This document shows, one piece after another, positions 1 through 8,877 of a stretch of 35,610 nt of DNA. The notes under the pieces were generated by a model. That model was not told the DNA's origin and did not search any database. It worked only from the letters and a program-made list of their open reading frames with translations. This DNA comes from Candidatus Omnitrophota bacterium (lineage in GTDB: Bacteria; Omnitrophota; Gorgyraeia; Gygaellales; Profunditerraquicolaceae): assembly GCA_026416665.1 (NCBI GenBank), contig JAOAET010000051.1, forward strand, positions 203,800-239,409, in the 5' to 3' direction. Position 1 is the first letter of the stretch. Each line of letters starts with the position of its first letter. The position numbers and the translations under genes are program-made.

Positions 1-485
1 AGCCAGTAAAGAACCATAGGTATTACTGAAAGGATAGAGATAGTTAAAACATCGCGGTTTTTTAAATGGGATAACTCGTGACCAAGCACTGCTCTTAGTT
101 CCCCCTCATTTAAAAGATTCAATAATCCACGTGTCACACATACACGTCCATCTTTCAGACTACGCCCAAAGGCAAAGGCATTTGGTAAATCAAGCTCCGC
201 AATACCAATACGCGGCATAGGGATATTAGCTGCTGAAGCCATACTTTCTACCATTTGAAACAAACCAGGATATTCTTCTCTACTTACATAACGCACACGC
301 ATAGTTGTTTCTATAAGAAAAGGACTTACCATAAGTTGAATTAACATAACTAAAATTGCTGCAATAAAAAACATCAATACATTATTGACACCTAAATAGG
401 CACCAATCACAGAAATAATCGCATACACCAAAGCAAACATAATAGTTAACAATACCATCAGCCTCATATGTAAACTAAATACCAT
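1..485 (-). CDS. htpX: HtpX-like M48 zinc metalloprotease (partial, C-terminus outside window)
   Basis: Membrane-bound zinc endopeptidase of the M48/HtpX family, which helps clear misfolded membrane proteins. The visible 161 residues begin with two hydrophobic segments (about residues 8-30 and 35-55), followed by a cytoplasmic stretch and the zinc-binding HELSH motif at residues 136-140; a third membrane segment begins after it. The ATG at 485-483 is preceded by a strong Shine-Dalgarno, GAGGAGGT, which fixes the start. The gene runs off the left edge, so the third zinc ligand and C-terminus cannot be checked. It is the last visible member of the minus-strand envelope operon, 26 bases after the DUF1573 gene. 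Family assignment is firm from HExxH plus topology; substrate is inferred from the family only. Confidence 0.9.
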   Translation of the reverse strand, partial: MVFSLHMRLMVLLTIMFALVYAIISVIGAYLGVNNVLMFFIAAILVMLIQLMVSPFLIETTMRVRYVSREEYPGLFQMVESMASAANIPMPRIGIAELDLPNAFAFGRSLKDGRVCVTRGLLNLLNEGELRAVLGHELSHLKNRDVLTISILSVIPMVLYW

Positions 486-511
486 ATTTTCTACCTCCTC
501 TTACATTTATT

Positions 512-937
512 TTATTGCACAAAGCCTTTTATACTAAAACGATATAAGGGATTATTAGGATCATCGGTGTTGACATACACAAATTGGGTTGTAGGACCTT
601 TGTATCCTTTACTATCAAAAGTAACCTCAATAATAGTTTGCTGTCCAGGGGCAAGATTCTTATTCTTTATGCTGGAGGCAGTGCAACCACAGGAAGTAGT
701 TACATCTTTAATAGTAAGTGGTTGCGCTGTTTTATTCACAAAAGAAAATTGGTGACGAACAACTGTACCTTCTGGGATAGTTCCAAAATCCCAATTAAAA
801 GTATCTAAAGAATTGGTTGGACTTGGCTGATTCTGTAAAACAGGCACTGCAGTAAAGGAAGAAGGTTTATTATGCGTAACTGCGCAACCTGAACATTGCC
901 AAAATACAATAAAGCAGATTAACCATTTCTTTTTCAT
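512..937 (-). CDS. DUF1573 domain protein, probable lipoprotein
   Basis: A 141-residue exported protein. Residues 1-17 are hydrophobic and end at Cys18 in a QCSGC context, a weak lipobox that suggests lipidation. The rest is a DUF1573 Ig-like domain: a W-D-F-G-T-I-P-E-G strand, then F-x-F-x-N, then T-S-C-G-C-T-A around residue 83 and a terminal F-S-I-K-G. The paired cysteines of SCGC are typical of the family. The ATG directly follows the upstream stop codon (TAAATG), so translation is probably coupled to the thioredoxin-CcdA gene. The pairing suggests that its cysteines are kept reduced by that neighbour, which is inference. No enzymatic role is known. Confidence 0.85.
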   Translation of the reverse strand: MKKKWLICFIVFWQCSGCAVTHNKPSSFTAVPVLQNQPSPTNSLDTFNWDFGTIPEGTVVRHQFSFVNKTAQPLTIKDVTTSCGCTASSIKNKNLAPGQQTIIEVTFDSKGYKGPTTQFVYVNTDDPNNPLYRFSIKGFVQ

Positions 938-2092
938 TTATCCCCTCCAAATAAGAAATACTCCCAAACAAAAAAAAATTGCTGCCATTAGAATTTTAAC
1001 CTTTACCATGTGTTTATGAATAAATTGTGAAAATTGACTTGCCGTTGCTCCCAAAAGTGCTAATAACAGAACAATTACTAAAGGAATTATAAACATTAAA
1101 TTATAAAGAATAAGATAACCGAACGCCTGAAATTTTAAAGCTGTTACTTTCAAAACAAAACTAATAGTCGGTAGATACACCTGTCCCGTACAAACCGCCT
1201 CTAAAATGGAAACTACAAAACCTGTTGAAGTTGCAGTAAAAAATAACCCCAAAAGTGATTTTTTTTTATCCTGATTTTTCCGATGGCCTGTGGTAATTAT
1301 TGCCTGAATTCTATTCTTTATTGCGTAAGGAAGCTTCAAGACCATATTATCTGGTTTCTTGGTCTGGATAAAAGATATTGCATCAAATATAGCCAAAAAT
1401 CCAAGAACAATACTAAATATTCCTATACCTATGGTAGCAATCTTTCGCATCAACCAAAATCCTTTAGTAGCATACAAAAATCCAAAAATTCCTAAGCCTA
1501 TTAATACATAAGTAATAAAGACAGCCATAATAAAAGAAATCCCTATCCACAAAAGTTGTCTTTTGTTATATCCTTGTAACGCCAAAAAAGAAACAAAGAA
1601 AACAATTACTGTAAACGCACAGGGATTAATCCCATCTACTAAACCCGCACTTACTACTGCCAGAGGTGTGAAACTATAAAAATGGCTGACAATATCTACC
1701 TCATAAAGTTTACGGGTAATGTTCCTATGTTGACCAATATGTATCCTAAGCAGATTTTCAAGATTTTCGGTAATCTGTGCCTTACCTAGTAATAATTTAT
1801 CTTCTAAAATAATCAGAGGCACAGTAGCATCAGTCAATTTAAAATTCTCTTTTACTCCCAGAAAAAGTTTATACTCATTTATCTGGCTAATATCGTGAAA
1901 CACGAAAATAAAATGCTCTGAATATTTTTTCTGAAGTGGCTCAATTAACTCGGTGCGGATTTGATGGCAGACATGACAGGTTGCGGAGATAAAAACATCA
2001 ACCGTAGTTTTCTTAGTTTCACCTTTAGCGGTCCAAGAAAAATAAAGCCCCACGACACAACTAAAAAGTAATACAACTAGAATTCTTTTCAT
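938..2092 (-). CDS. Thioredoxin-like / CcdA-DsbD fusion, thiol-disulfide electron transporter
   Basis: A 384-residue membrane protein. A signal or anchor segment (1-24) is followed by a thioredoxin-like domain (about 30-120) with the redox motif C39-H-V-C42 just after a beta strand. Residues 140-384 form a DsbD/CcdA-type membrane domain of about six helices. Each half carries the expected core cysteine: G-I-N-P-C-A-F near residue 158, and L-E-A-V-C-T-G-Q-V-Y-L-P in the second half. The family moves reducing equivalents from the cytoplasm to periplasmic thiols. In DsbD the thioredoxin domains flank the membrane core in a different order, so this is a compact variant. It follows the PTS EIIA gene by 18 bases and abuts the DUF1573 gene. 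The periplasmic target is unknown; the adjacent SCGC lipoprotein is a candidate. Confidence 0.85.
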   Translation of the reverse strand: MKRILVVLLFSCVVGLYFSWTAKGETKKTTVDVFISATCHVCHQIRTELIEPLQKKYSEHFIFVFHDISQINEYKLFLGVKENFKLTDATVPLIILEDKLLLGKAQITENLENLLRIHIGQHRNITRKLYEVDIVSHFYSFTPLAVVSAGLVDGINPCAFTVIVFFVSFLALQGYNKRQLLWIGISFIMAVFITYVLIGLGIFGFLYATKGFWLMRKIATIGIGIFSIVLGFLAIFDAISFIQTKKPDNMVLKLPYAIKNRIQAIITTGHRKNQDKKKSLLGLFFTATSTGFVVSILEAVCTGQVYLPTISFVLKVTALKFQAFGYLILYNLMFIIPLVIVLLLALLGATASQFSQFIHKHMVKVKILMAAIFFCLGVFLIWRG

Positions 2093-2110
2093 AGCAAATT
2101 TAACAGCAGG

Positions 2111-2578
2111 TTATGTCGTGGCACTAGAAATAAGTCTAATAATTTCTTTTTTATCCCGGGCTGCCTTCAGACGTTCGACAATAAATTTATCTTTCACAAG
2201 ATGCGAGATGTCTGCAAGAATCTTAAGATGTGCTCCCACTTCGTTTTCCGGAGAAGCAAGAATAAAAAAAAGATGCGTCTTCTCACCATCAAGAGCACCA
2301 AAATCAATTCCTTCTTGGTGGCGACCAAATCCTAAAACAAAATCTACCACCTTTGGCGATTTTGCATGGGGGATGGCCACCCCATTACCAATACCCGTTG
2401 AACCCAGACGTTCGCGCTTAAGTAACATATTCGCCACTGCTCGTCTATCTTTTATCTTACCTGACTGGGCAATAAGATTGACTAACTCTACAATAACTTT
2501 GTTTTTAGTTTTTTCTTTCAAAGAAAGATTGATATATTTTTCCTTTAAAAGCGTGGCTATCTTAATATCCTTGGCCAC
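2111..2578 (-). CDS. ptsN: PTS EIIA type-2 domain protein (PtsN-like)
   Basis: A 155-residue single-domain PTS EIIA of the fructose/nitrogen class. The phosphorylated histidine is in G-V-A-I-P-H-A-K at about residue 71, preceded by the usual R-E-R-L-G-S-T-G-I-G-N-G stretch. There is no EIIB, EIIC or HPr in the window, which fits a regulatory EIIA-Ntr better than a sugar transporter component. The start is a GTG at 2578 preceded by AGGAA and GGGAGG purine runs. The gene sits between the OmpA/LysM gene (31 bases upstream) and the thioredoxin-CcdA gene. PtsN homologues elsewhere modulate potassium, nitrogen or envelope stress responses, but its target here cannot be read from the sequence. Confidence 0.85.
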   Translation of the reverse strand: MAKDIKIATLLKEKYINLSLKEKTKNKVIVELVNLIAQSGKIKDRRAVANMLLKRERLGSTGIGNGVAIPHAKSPKVVDFVLGFGRHQEGIDFGALDGEKTHLFFILASPENEVGAHLKILADISHLVKDKFIVERLKAARDKKEIIRLISSATT

Positions 2579-2609
2579 TTCCTAAACCTCCCTATTATTT
2601 TTAGCCTTT

Positions 2610-3590
2610 CTATTCAATTGGAATAATTATCTTTTGACCAACTTTTAACTTGTGTGGATTCTTAATTCTATCTTTGTTTAACTCATACAAGTATTTCCAA
2701 CGATGAGCTCCACCCATCTGTTGCTGAGCAATTGATGAGAGTGTATCCCCTTTTTTAATCACATACTCTTTTGTCTCTACTTTGGGTTCTCCTTCCAGAA
2801 TCTCCTTCTGTTCGATGAGGTATTTGCCCTCTTCAATTTTTTGCGCTTCTGGAGGAACTACCTCAGCCACAGCCTGCCCTGTTTCAGGAGCAGGAATCAT
2901 AATCTCTTCTACTTCTGCTACCATAAACTGGGCATTACGGTCCTTAGCCATACCTTTTAAATCAGTTACTGGAGCTACAGCATCAAGTTTTCCGCGACTT
3001 ACTATTTTAATACGCTCAGGACTAATTCCATTTTCCAACATATAATTCTTAACTGCTTCTGCACGCCGACGACCTAATTTCTCATTATACTGCTCAGAAC
3101 CACGAATATCGCAATTACCTGTAATCAAAATAGAGGTCTCAGGATGTTTCTTAAGTAATCGCACAGCATCTGCTAAAACAGGTAAATCTTCTTTACGAAG
3201 GTTTGCCTTATCAAATTCAAAATAAACCTTCACATTTTTTATAATCTTTCTAATTAATAAAGAAGGTCTTAACTCTCTTGGCTGAGCTGGTGGTAACTCA
3301 TCTGCTTTGTAATCATAGATAATTTTATAGACATACACATACCCACGGTTACCCCAAGGCCTTATCTGACCTGGTGTGGTAGGCCACCACCAATACCCTC
3401 CCCTTTGTTCATCTTTTATTGGTCCAGGTTTTGCATCGGTAGGCCACCATTCAAATCTCTTTTGCATTGCTTCTAGTTGTGCCTTTGTGCGTGCTTGGCG
3501 ATCAGTAGTTGCGCAACCGCACAGAACAGTTAAGCACGTAAACATTATAACACAGACAAAAAAATGCTTGATTTTGAAAATGTTAGCCAT
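2610..3590 (-). CDS. OmpA-family lipoprotein with C-terminal LysM domain
   Basis: A 326-residue envelope protein. A lipoprotein signal ends at L23-C-G-C26. A tryptophan-rich, proline/glycine-rich segment follows (about 45-85, with WW and WWW runs). The OmpA-like peptidoglycan-binding domain (about 112-225) shows V-Y-F-E-F-D-K, then G-N-C-D-I-R-G-S and Y-N-x-x-L-G-R-R-R-A. A low-complexity Glu/Pro linker leads to one LysM domain at the end (Y-V-I-K-K-G-D-T-L-S-S-I-A to the C-terminus). It should tether the outer membrane to the wall through two different modules. The ATG at 3590 has AGAGGTGG upstream, and the gene lies behind a consensus promoter. It resembles Pal but is larger, and no tol genes are adjacent. 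Confidence 0.88.
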   Translation of the reverse strand: MANIFKIKHFFVCVIMFTCLTVLCGCATTDRQARTKAQLEAMQKRFEWWPTDAKPGPIKDEQRGGYWWWPTTPGQIRPWGNRGYVYVYKIIYDYKADELPPAQPRELRPSLLIRKIIKNVKVYFEFDKANLRKEDLPVLADAVRLLKKHPETSILITGNCDIRGSEQYNEKLGRRRAEAVKNYMLENGISPERIKIVSRGKLDAVAPVTDLKGMAKDRNAQFMVAEVEEIMIPAPETGQAVAEVVPPEAQKIEEGKYLIEQKEILEGEPKVETKEYVIKKGDTLSSIAQQQMGGAHRWKYLYELNKDRIKNPHKLKVGQKIIIPIE

Positions 3591-3675
3591 TGGCCACCTC
3601 TCTGTTAAAGGGTTATTCCTCCTTACTCTCTGTGAACTCTAAGGCAGGTTTCTTTTATAGGTAAGTATCAACTTT

Positions 3676-3703
3676 ATTATAAAATAATTACTGCTTTTGT
3701 CAA
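3676..3703 (-). promoter_or_regulatory. Sigma-70 promoter of the envelope operon
   Basis: On the minus strand TTGACA (3703-3698) and TATAAT (3681-3676) are separated by 16 bases. Both hexamers match the housekeeping consensus exactly. Transcription would start near 3669, giving a leader of about 80 bases before the OmpA/LysM ATG at 3590. The genes downstream follow at short intervals to the left edge, so this promoter probably drives all of them. Confidence 0.8.
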
Positions 3704-3751
3704 TATTCTTTCCATACCAATTCATCACCTACCTTTTTAGTGACCTTTTAA

Positions 3752-3780
3752 TTGAGTCCAAAACAATTTTATGCTATTAT
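3752..3780 (+). promoter_or_regulatory. Predicted mutS promoter, nearly leaderless
   Basis: TTGAGT (3752-3757) and TATTAT (3775-3780) are 17 bases apart, a good sigma-70 arrangement. Transcription would start at about 3787, roughly four bases before the mutS ATG at 3791, where no Shine-Dalgarno is present. The upstream in-frame TTG at 3752 is the first base of the -35 box, so it should not be in the mRNA. Confidence 0.6.
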
Positions 3781-3790
3781 TTACTCTATT

Positions 3791-6346
3791 ATGGAAAACC
3801 TCACCCCAATGCTCTCCCAATATAAAAAAATAAAATCACAATATCCTGACAGTATTCTTTTTTTTCGTTTAGGTGACTTCTATGAGATGTTTTATGATGA
3901 TGCACGTAAGGCATCAGCTATTCTTGATGTGGTGTTAACTTCTCGGGATGCAGGTAAAGCAGGCAAAGCACCTATGTGTGGTATTCCTTATCATGCTGCT
4001 GAAAGTTACATTGCCCGACTTATTAAAGCAGGATTAAAAGTTGCTATATGTGAACAGGTTGAAGATCCGAGTAAAGCAAAAGGATTAGTCAAACGTGAAG
4101 TAGTACGAGTTATTACCTCGGGAACATTTATCGATGAAACAACCGCAGAAACACGTAATATTGCTTGTCTTTTTTGGGATAAAAAAGTCGGGTTAGCTAT
4201 AACAGATATAGCCAGTGGCACTATTCAAACAAATGAATTTAATAGTTTTCAGGATATCTTAGTAATTCTTACTAGATTACCAGTATATGAAATAGTTCTC
4301 GCCGAAAGCCAGGAGGAAAAAGTAAAAGGCTTATTAAACCACTTTCAACTACGAAATAGATCTATCACTGTTAGCTCCTTCGTAGATTGGGCATTTAATA
4401 TAGAGATTGCTTCAAAAAGCCTTTGTGAACATTTTCACACTTCTACCTTAGATGGTTTTGGAATAGCTGGGTTGGAATTAAGTATTCGCACAAGTGGTGC
4501 GCTTTTAGAGTATCTTAAATCTATCCAGAAGCAACCCCTGCGCCATATTGACCGTCTTTGTCTGATTACTGATGAAGAAACGGTCTATATCTCTAATGCT
4601 GCCTGCTATGGATTAGAACTTGATTTGTTATTTAAAACCATTGACTATACCCAAACTGCCTTAGGAAAAAGAAAACTACGCAATTGGTTATTTCATCCTC
4701 TTAAAAATATCCAACAGATTATCTTACGCCAACAAGCAGTATCCCTTATAAAAGAAAATACAACTATTCAAAATAATCTGAGACAACTATTAAGCACTAT
4801 TGCAGATATTGAAAAATCTTTATCACGAATTAGTGGTGCAAATTATACTGTAAAAGACTTGATAAATCTAAGAAGTGCTTTAAACACAGTCCCACAACTA
4901 CAACAGGTACTTGCTAAATTTCCGAAAAATAATCCGCTGTTTGTAGTTCACGATTTACCTTCATTACGCCAATATCTTAACTGCGCTATAAATCCAGATA
5001 TCCCTGTATCCCATCCAGAAGGCAAAATAATAAATAGCGGATTTAATCAAGAGCTTGACCAGTTGCGTCAAATAAAAGAACACGGAACAGATTGGTTAAA
5101 GAATCTGCAAGCCCAGCAAATTCAGAGGACAGGCATTTCTTCTTTAAAAATAGGTTTTAACAGTGTCTTTGGTTACTACTTTGAGGTCTCCAAGACTAAC
5201 TTAGAGCGTGTACCAGCAGATTTTATCCGCAAACAGACCTTGGTTAATGCTGAACGTTTTATTACAGCTGAATTAAAAGAATTTGAAGAGAAAATGCTTA
5301 CTGCGGAATCAAGAATTCTTGAGATAGAAAAAAACTTATTAAAAGAAGTGCAAGAGACTATTTTAGATAACGCAAGTGGTTTACACCAAATCGCCCAGGA
5401 TATAGCCACAATAGACTGTTTGTATGCGTTAAGTATCTTGGCCAATACTAAAGGATACACTCTACCCCGCATTAATGAAGGTTTGGAGATTATTATTAAA
5501 GAAGGTAGACACCCTGTAGTAGAAAAAACTTTAAATGAACCATTTATTGCCAACGATACCCTTATTGATACGAAAGACAATCATTTAATAATTTTAACCG
5601 GGCCGAATATGGCAGGAAAATCAACCTATATCCGTCAAGTTGCCTGTTTAGTTATCCTTGCTCAAATAGGTAGTTTCATCCCTGCTGAAGAGGCAACTAT
5701 TGGTATTGTTGATAAGATTTTTACACGCATCGGAGCGCATGATGAAATTACAAAAGGCATGAGCACCTTCATGGTTGAGATGTCTGAGGCAGCTGGTATT
5801 CTCAACAATTTGTCTGAAAGAAGTCTGGTAATTCTTGATGAAGTAGGCAGAGGTACTTCCACTTTTGATGGGCTAAGCCTTGCCTGGGCAATTGCTGAGT
5901 TTCTCGCCCAGAAAAAAATACGCACACTTTTTGCAACCCATTTTCATGAACTTACTGCCCTTTCAGAAGAATTTAGCGGAGTAAAAAACTACAATGTCGC
6001 GGTTAAAAAATGGCAGGATAAGGTAATTTTTTTACATAAAATCGTCCCTGGTGGCACTGACGACAGTTATGGTATCTATGTAGCTAAGTTGGCAGGAATT
6101 CCTCAAGAAGTAGTTGCAAGGGCACAAAAAATACTTACCCGTCTGGAATTAGAAACAGACCTGCAACAGAAAATTCGTAATGAAAAAAATATTCAGCAGC
6201 AATTGTGGCTTTTTAACCAAGAAGACAACTATCAATATGAGCAGATAATAAAACAATTAAAAGAATTAGATTTAAATAATCTGACTCCGGTTGAAGCCAT
6301 CCAGATTTTAGCTGAGCTTCAAAAGAAAGCGAAAACAAATGGGTAA
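3791..6346 (+). CDS. mutS: DNA mismatch repair protein MutS
   Basis: Mismatch-recognition ATPase of 851 residues, a normal length for bacterial MutS. The N-terminal mismatch-binding loop is present (F-F-R-L-G-D-F-Y-E-M-F, the Phe-x-Glu type), followed by connector, lever and clamp regions. The C-terminal ATPase has Walker A G-P-N-M-A-G-K-S-T at about residue 604, the S-T-F-M-V-E-M segment, Walker B L-D-E-V-G-R-G-T-S and A-T-H-F-H-E-L. I place the start at the ATG at 3791 rather than the upstream TTG, because the family begins with a short segment before L-x-Q-Y and the predicted promoter overlaps the extension. The stop overlaps mutL by 8 bases. Confidence 0.97.
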   Translation: MENLTPMLSQYKKIKSQYPDSILFFRLGDFYEMFYDDARKASAILDVVLTSRDAGKAGKAPMCGIPYHAAESYIARLIKAGLKVAICEQVEDPSKAKGLVKREVVRVITSGTFIDETTAETRNIACLFWDKKVGLAITDIASGTIQTNEFNSFQDILVILTRLPVYEIVLAESQEEKVKGLLNHFQLRNRSITVSSFVDWAFNIEIASKSLCEHFHTSTLDGFGIAGLELSIRTSGALLEYLKSIQKQPLRHIDRLCLITDEETVYISNAACYGLELDLLFKTIDYTQTALGKRKLRNWLFHPLKNIQQIILRQQAVSLIKENTTIQNNLRQLLSTIADIEKSLSRISGANYTVKDLINLRSALNTVPQLQQVLAKFPKNNPLFVVHDLPSLRQYLNCAINPDIPVSHPEGKIINSGFNQELDQLRQIKEHGTDWLKNLQAQQIQRTGISSLKIGFNSVFGYYFEVSKTNLERVPADFIRKQTLVNAERFITAELKEFEEKMLTAESRILEIEKNLLKEVQETILDNASGLHQIAQDIATIDCLYALSILANTKGYTLPRINEGLEIIIKEGRHPVVEKTLNEPFIANDTLIDTKDNHLIILTGPNMAGKSTYIRQVACLVILAQIGSFIPAEEATIGIVDKIFTRIGAHDEITKGMSTFMVEMSEAAGILNNLSERSLVILDEVGRGTSTFDGLSLAWAIAEFLAQKKIRTLFATHFHELTALSEEFSGVKNYNVAVKKWQDKVIFLHKIVPGGTDDSYGIYVAKLAGIPQEVVARAQKILTRLELETDLQQKIRNEKNIQQQLWLFNQEDNYQYEQIIKQLKELDLNNLTPVEAIQILAELQKKAKTNG

Positions 6347-8081
6347 AGTAAATATTCTACCAGATGAGGTTGTGGCTAAAATTGCTGCAGGAGAGGTAAT
6401 TGAACGGCCTGCTTCTGTAGTAAAAGAATTATTGGAAAATTCATTGGATGCAGGGGCTACTTCTATTGAAATATCTTTACGAGATGCGGGAAAGACCTTA
6501 ATTAGAATAAAAGATAACGGCTCTGGAATTGCCTTTGATGACATTGAAAAGATATTCCTGCGCCATGCTACAAGTAAAATATCCAATATCCATGACCTTC
6601 AATCAATCCAATCTCTAGGATTCCGCGGAGAAGCATTGTATAGTATAGCAGCTGTTGCGGACATTTGGTTGCGTTCTAAGACCAGGTCAGCTGATGAAGG
6701 TTGGCAGATACATGTGCGCCAGAACAAAAAGCTATCTTTAGAGCCGATTGCCTTTTCAGTTGGCACCGAAATCCTTGTTCAGGAACTTTTCTTTTGTCTT
6801 CCTGCACGAAAAAAATTTTTAAAATCGGATACTGTGGAATTAAATAAAATACTGGAGACCTTTATCCCTTATTGTCTTCTTTTTCCCCAAATTTATTTTA
6901 GCCTCAAAAATAATGAAAAAGCTATTTTTGATTTAAAACCAGTTAATTCATATATTAAACGGCTAACTGATTGTCTTAATCTAAATCCTAACTATCTCAT
7001 TGAGGATGAACGTTACTTTAACCAATTTCAACTTAAAGTAAAACTCATTTTAGGCGACGTAAATATCCAACGCACCCGAAAAGATATGCAATTTATCTTT
7101 GTAAATGGCCGTCCTGTTGAAGAAAAAAAGATTAGTTTTCATCTTAATGATGTATATCGTCTAATATTTACTGCTGGGATTTACCCCTGTTTTTTCTGTT
7201 TTATTGAATTGCCCCCTTATAATATAGATGTTAATGTGCATCCTACAAAAAGAGAAGTGAAAATAAAAGATGAAGAATCTTTTATTCCTTTATTACGCGC
7301 GTTTTGTGAAGAATTATTAATGACTAAGTCTTCTGCCAAACAGTATAAGTTAGAGACCAAAGACCTTATAATAAAAAAATTAGAAGCCAGTGTTCCCCTT
7401 TTAAACAATAAACAAACACCTGCTTTAGAAAGACAAACAACCTTTGAGATAGAGGTTCAAAAGAGTATTGCGTTATTTAAACAAGAGACAACAGCAGAAA
7501 AAAACAAGCCATTACGCCATAAGCTTGCCACAGGCCGCTATCTGGGAAATCTTTTATCTACTTATCTTCTTTTTGAAACAACTGACTCTCTGCTTATACT
7601 TGACCAGCATGCAGCGCAAGAACGCATCAGCTTTGAGCAATTACAAATGCAAATAGAGAAAGGCTCGCTTGAGATAGAACAACTGGCTGTGCCGATAACT
7701 ATTCCGCTGTCTATACAAGAAAAGACGTTGTGGCAGCAGATGCAGGAGTTTCTTGAAAAATTAGGATTTCAAACCAGTCTCTTTGATAAAGATATTTTAG
7801 CGATACATACCTATCCAAGAATTATCTCTAATCCAGAAATTGCTATCCGTAACCTTTTAAATACTGAGCAAAATACACAGCCTATTTATGATATGGAAGC
7901 ACTTGCACGTCGTGCTTGTCGTGGTTCGGTGATGGCAGGTTTTTCAATGAATAAAGAACAAGCAGAATACCAGAAAAAACAACTTTTAAGTTGTAAAGAC
8001 CCTTTTACCTGCCCTCATGGCAGGCCTACAGTTATTGAAATACCATTAAAAGATTTGGCAAAACAGTTTCAGCGAGTTTAA
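6339..8081 (+). CDS. mutL: DNA mismatch repair protein MutL (endonuclease-type)
   Basis: Mismatch-repair GHKL ATPase of 580 residues, partner of the adjacent MutS. The N-terminal ATPase shows I-A-A-G-E-V, E-N-S-L-D-A-G-A, D-N-G-S-G-I and G-F-R-G-E-A-L. The C-terminal domain carries the metal-binding endonuclease motif D422-Q-H-A-A-Q-E-R-x-x-x-E, with C-P-H-G-R-P near the C-terminus. It therefore belongs to the nicking class used by bacteria without MutH. The ATG lies inside the end of mutS (8-base overlap) with no clear Shine-Dalgarno, so translation is probably coupled. The gene ends convergently 31 bases from the GAF-ANTAR gene. Confidence 0.97.
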   Translation: MGKVNILPDEVVAKIAAGEVIERPASVVKELLENSLDAGATSIEISLRDAGKTLIRIKDNGSGIAFDDIEKIFLRHATSKISNIHDLQSIQSLGFRGEALYSIAAVADIWLRSKTRSADEGWQIHVRQNKKLSLEPIAFSVGTEILVQELFFCLPARKKFLKSDTVELNKILETFIPYCLLFPQIYFSLKNNEKAIFDLKPVNSYIKRLTDCLNLNPNYLIEDERYFNQFQLKVKLILGDVNIQRTRKDMQFIFVNGRPVEEKKISFHLNDVYRLIFTAGIYPCFFCFIELPPYNIDVNVHPTKREVKIKDEESFIPLLRAFCEELLMTKSSAKQYKLETKDLIIKKLEASVPLLNNKQTPALERQTTFEIEVQKSIALFKQETTAEKNKPLRHKLATGRYLGNLLSTYLLFETTDSLLILDQHAAQERISFEQLQMQIEKGSLEIEQLAVPITIPLSIQEKTLWQQMQEFLEKLGFQTSLFDKDILAIHTYPRIISNPEIAIRNLLNTEQNTQPIYDMEALARRACRGSVMAGFSMNKEQAEYQKKQLLSCKDPFTCPHGRPTVIEIPLKDLAKQFQRV

Positions 8082-8112
8082 AAAGTAATACCAAAATTGA
8101 AATTATTAACAG

Positions 8113-8835
8113 TTATTTTTTCTTTACCTCAGAAGCAAGAATAATTGCCTCCGCAATATCACGCATAGATTTACGAGAATCCATACTCTGCTTCTGCATT
8201 AAACGATAGGCCTGTTGGGGTGGGATACCTGCATCTTGAGCAAGAATATCTTTTGCGCGTTCAATAAGTTTGCGTGTTGCCAACGCCTCTTCTGCACTTT
8301 TAGCACGTAAAGCAAGCTCCGCATTATCAATAGCAATAGCTGCTTGGTGTGCTAAAGCAGTCAAAATACTTATCTCTGCCTTGGTAAATTCATGTCGGTG
8401 AGAGGTATAACAGTTTAATACACCTAGTACCCTTCCTTTTATAGCTAAAGGTACACTTGCCAAAGAAACCAATCCCTCTTTGCGGGCAAGATCCTTATTA
8501 ATGTAACGGCTGTCTTTTTGTAAATCAACTACCACAATAGGTTTATTTTCTTTAGCTACTAAACCTGCAATACCTTCGCCAAGTTTTAAATTGGGTTTTT
8601 TATTGTACTCCTCTGAGACAGATTGTGTGGCTTTAATAACCAGTTCATTGGTAGTAGGGTCAAGAAGCATCAAAGAAGAAATCTTGGAATCTAGTGCTTC
8701 AGCAGTTACCTGCACAATCAAGCGAAGTAATTCATCTAAATACATTCCAGAGGCGATTAACCCAGCAACTTTTGAGAGTGCTTCTATCTGCTTAATATAC
8801 ACAGAATATTTATCTCTTTTTTTTGTTTTAACCAT
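8113..8835 (-). CDS. GAF-ANTAR regulatory protein (RNA-binding antiterminator)
   Basis: A 240-residue cytosolic regulator. Residues about 20-165 form a GAF sensor domain (M-L-L-D-P near residue 55, then G-E-G-I-A-G-L-V and N-C-Y-T). Residues about 175-235 form an ANTAR domain: A-L-A-T-R-K-L-I-E-R-A-K-D-I-L followed by Q-A-Y-R-L-M and the M-R-D-I-A-E-A-I helix. ANTAR proteins bind paired short RNA hairpins and prevent transcription termination, often for nitrogen-utilisation genes. It follows glutamine synthetase by 42 bases with no good Shine-Dalgarno, so it is probably the last gene of that operon. The GAF ligand is unknown and I found no ANTAR target hairpins nearby. Confidence 0.88.
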   Translation of the reverse strand: MVKTKKRDKYSVYIKQIEALSKVAGLIASGMYLDELLRLIVQVTAEALDSKISSLMLLDPTTNELVIKATQSVSEEYNKKPNLKLGEGIAGLVAKENKPIVVVDLQKDSRYINKDLARKEGLVSLASVPLAIKGRVLGVLNCYTSHRHEFTKAEISILTALAHQAAIAIDNAELALRAKSAEEALATRKLIERAKDILAQDAGIPPQQAYRLMQKQSMDSRKSMRDIAEAIILASEVKKK

Positions 8836-8877
8836 AATTTTAAGAATTACAAAAAGTTATTTTTTTAAAACAACCTA

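Noticed and set aside
2118-2585. A 155-codon plus-strand open frame opposite the PTS EIIA gene
   Set aside because: It is the antisense shadow of the EIIA gene; its translation shows no recognisable domain, whereas the minus-strand frame has the conserved histidine motif.
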